Below, in pieces: positions 17,205 to 18,697 of a DNA stretch of 18,697 nucleotides. Source of the DNA: Bacillota bacterium (GTDB taxonomy: Bacteria > Bacillota > Peptococcia > Peptococcales > Peptococcaceae); NCBI GenBank assembly GCA_023443145.1, contig JAEZVS010000069.1:1-18697 (forward strand), written 5' to 3'. Made by a program: the position numbers and the translations under genes. Each line of letters opens with the position of its first letter. Within the stretch, counting starts at the first letter, position 1. The notes beneath the pieces are model-generated. The model was given only the letters and a program-made list of their open reading frames with translations. It ran no database searches and was not told the origin of the DNA.

Positions 17205-18697
17205 ATGAGACACAAAAAGTTTTTGGCATTTCTTTCAGCGTGCCTGTTTCTGACCGTGCTGGCACCCTTGGCCGCATTTGCGAGTGATGAAGCGCCCTTT
17301 GAGGTCAACGTCTATTATTTTGACGATCGAGGCAAAGACGTGATCATCACTTTTGATGACGGCAAGAAACCCATCAGTGATGACGACACTTTTGATGTGA
17401 AGGTGGGCCGCACCTTTGATGACTCCTTCACGATTTACGACAACGAAAATATTGAAGACTCTAAACGTGAACTCATCATTGACCGAGACAGCTTAGACTA
17501 TCCGGCTTTTGACACCAAACTTTTTATTACAGTGCATCGCCCCGGATATAGCGACTACACTTATGAAGAAAATTACAAAGAAGATTTGGACGAATACGAT
17601 TCTTACAATGATGACCGCGATGACCGTGACGGCCCGAACAGCCACTACTACGGTCCGCGCGACCTGGAATTTATTCCCACCACACTCTATGCCGGTCGAG
17701 ATGATCAGAAAGTGAGCGTGCGGTACGGGCGCGGTTATGTAGCCGGCAGCGCCGATTGCATTCGTCTGGTGCCCTTCGATAAAGACGGGTATGTCATCTC
17801 AGGCAAATCCACCATTCGCCTTTACCTCCGCGGTGATTCCTACGCAACGGATGAACGCCGCGTCATCGACTTCACCAGATTGGATGTTCCGGCCAATGCC
17901 GATTACTATCGCATAGAATATTTCTCCGAGAGCAACAAAAAAGGTTATTATATAGACCGTTTGCAAGTGGTTAACAAAGATGACCGCTATCAGCGTCTGG
18001 AATTGGACTATGGCACCGACACCATTAAACTTGGCCAACGATTGGTGCCCACCCTCTATGCAATAGATAAAGACGGCAGCCGCAAAGACGTATCTGATAA
18101 AGCCCGCTACGTATTCAGCGGCGATTTAAACGCCTTAACGAATACCAATACCCACACCGGCGCCCTGACGGCGGATCGCAACACGCGCTACGAAGGCAAT
18201 AAAGTAACGGTGCGCGCTGAATGGGCAGGTTTAACCGCGACGAAGACCCTCACTGTTACCGACAAAGGAATTGATGCGGCAAAGGTTGAGCTGTTGGATG
18301 TGGATTATGGCTCTAAGATTGCCAAAGAAGGCGGCATTTATCAGCCAAAAGTCTATGCTGTTGATAATGCGGGAAAACGGGTAGATATCACCCGCGAAGC
18401 CACGTTTATCTTTTCCGATGCTACCGATGCCTTAATCTCCAAAGGCAACGACACCGGTGTTTTTAAAGTAAAAGATGATGCCAGAGCTTATTATGGTAAA
18501 AAACTGGGTGTCACCGCTTATTGGAACGGAAAAAGCGGCAGTGCCGAATTTACCATCACCGGTCCTGAAGGCGTGGCGCCAAACGGTAATGTGACGGTTA
18601 AAATCGGTTCCAAAGAAATGGTGGCAAACGGACGTACCATCATTTTAGACACACCGCCTGTGGTTTCCGGCGACCGTACTTTCGTGCCCCTTCGTGC
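17205..18697 (+). CDS. Secreted protein with Ig-like repeats and a stalk domain, 3' end outside the window
   Basis: The frame is open for 497 codons from the ATG at 17205 (6 nt behind AAGGAGG) to the right edge, with no stop codon. A signal peptide is clear: basic MRHKK, a hydrophobic core and an AFA cleavage site after residue 26. Next come a beta-rich acidic region (27-115), an Asp/Tyr-rich stretch (about 116-152) and another beta region. Two tandem Ig-like (Big-type) domains follow at about 264-354 and 360-452. They share a DYG...P-x-x-YA-x-D...D(V/I)(S/T) pattern, which points to internal duplication. After a short linker (GPEG), a copper-amine-oxidase-N-like stalk domain begins (GNVTVKIGSKEMVANGRTI, then RTFVPLR) and is cut by the window edge. 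It is likely a cell-surface or extracellular adhesive or scaffold protein; the precise role is unknown. Confidence 0.88.
   Translation, partial: MRHKKFLAFLSACLFLTVLAPLAAFASDEAPFEVNVYYFDDRGKDVIITFDDGKKPISDDDTFDVKVGRTFDDSFTIYDNENIEDSKRELIIDRDSLDYPAFDTKLFITVHRPGYSDYTYEENYKEDLDEYDSYNDDRDDRDGPNSHYYGPRDLEFIPTTLYAGRDDQKVSVRYGRGYVAGSADCIRLVPFDKDGYVISGKSTIRLYLRGDSYATDERRVIDFTRLDVPANADYYRIEYFSESNKKGYYIDRLQVVNKDDRYQRLELDYGTDTIKLGQRLVPTLYAIDKDGSRKDVSDKARYVFSGDLNALTNTNTHTGALTADRNTRYEGNKVTVRAEWAGLTATKTLTVTDKGIDAAKVELLDVDYGSKIAKEGGIYQPKVYAVDNAGKRVDITREATFIFSDATDALISKGNDTGVFKVKDDARAYYGKKLGVTAYWNGKSGSAEFTITGPEGVAPNGNVTVKIGSKEMVANGRTIILDTPPVVSGDRTFVPLR

Overview
The window looks like chromosomal DNA from a moderate-GC Firmicute, most likely an anaerobic Clostridia/Tissierellia-type bacterium. 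The evidence is strong AAGGAGG-type ribosome binding sites before nearly every gene, sigma-A-like promoters, a PerR-type regulator, an AhrC/ArgR-type ARG box, and secreted proteins with copper-amine-oxidase-N-like 'stalk' domains, which are common in that group. The genus cannot be fixed from the sequence alone. No transposase, integrase, tRNA, rRNA or CRISPR array was seen, and the gene content is housekeeping plus a few lineage-type hypotheticals.

Layout from left to right. (1) 2-370 is the C-terminal end of a stalk-domain protein; it converges on a zinc-ribbon membrane protein of unknown function (461-1840, minus) across a shared perfect hairpin terminator. (2) 1993-4288 is a peroxide-defence unit: promoter, Per box, perR and a heme catalase gene, with the perR stop codon touching the catalase ribosome binding site and a terminator after the catalase. 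(3) 4278-5678 holds a small membrane protein, a small acidic Cys-containing protein and a YigZ/IMPACT-family protein, read from a promoter that begins inside the catalase terminator. (4) 5718-6410 is a minus-strand MntP-type manganese exporter with its own promoter and a structured leader of about 110 nt. (5) 6522-11344 is uvrB followed by uvrA, the damage-recognition part of nucleotide excision repair. (6) 11446-16086 is a minus-strand arginine operon in the order argC-argJ-argB-argD, with a strong promoter and ARG-box-like sites upstream. (7) 16143-17089 is a monocistronic fumarylacetoacetate-hydrolase-family gene (minus). (8) From 17205 to the window edge runs a secreted protein with Ig-like repeats that enters a stalk domain just before the sequence ends.

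Functional links. PerR and the catalase form an autoregulated peroxide response, and MntP nearby fits the usual tie between manganese balance and peroxide stress, though that link is inference. The four arg genes cover acetylglutamate to acetylornithine, with ArgJ recycling the acetyl group; argF, argG, argH and carAB are not present here. UvrA and UvrB would need UvrC from elsewhere. Several start codons were moved from the longest possible ORF to the start placed correctly behind a ribosome binding site (zinc-ribbon gene, perR, katA, mntP, argD, argJ, argC, FAH gene and the small membrane gene).

The most interesting points are an Asn where PerR normally has a metal-binding, peroxide-sensing Asp; a perfect distal ARG box joined to the arg promoter by A-tract-rich DNA; a Gly-Thr instead of Ala-Thr at the ArgJ self-cleavage site; an unexplained structured mntP leader with a 12-bp repeat; and three uncharacterised proteins. 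No clearly new multi-gene system was found.
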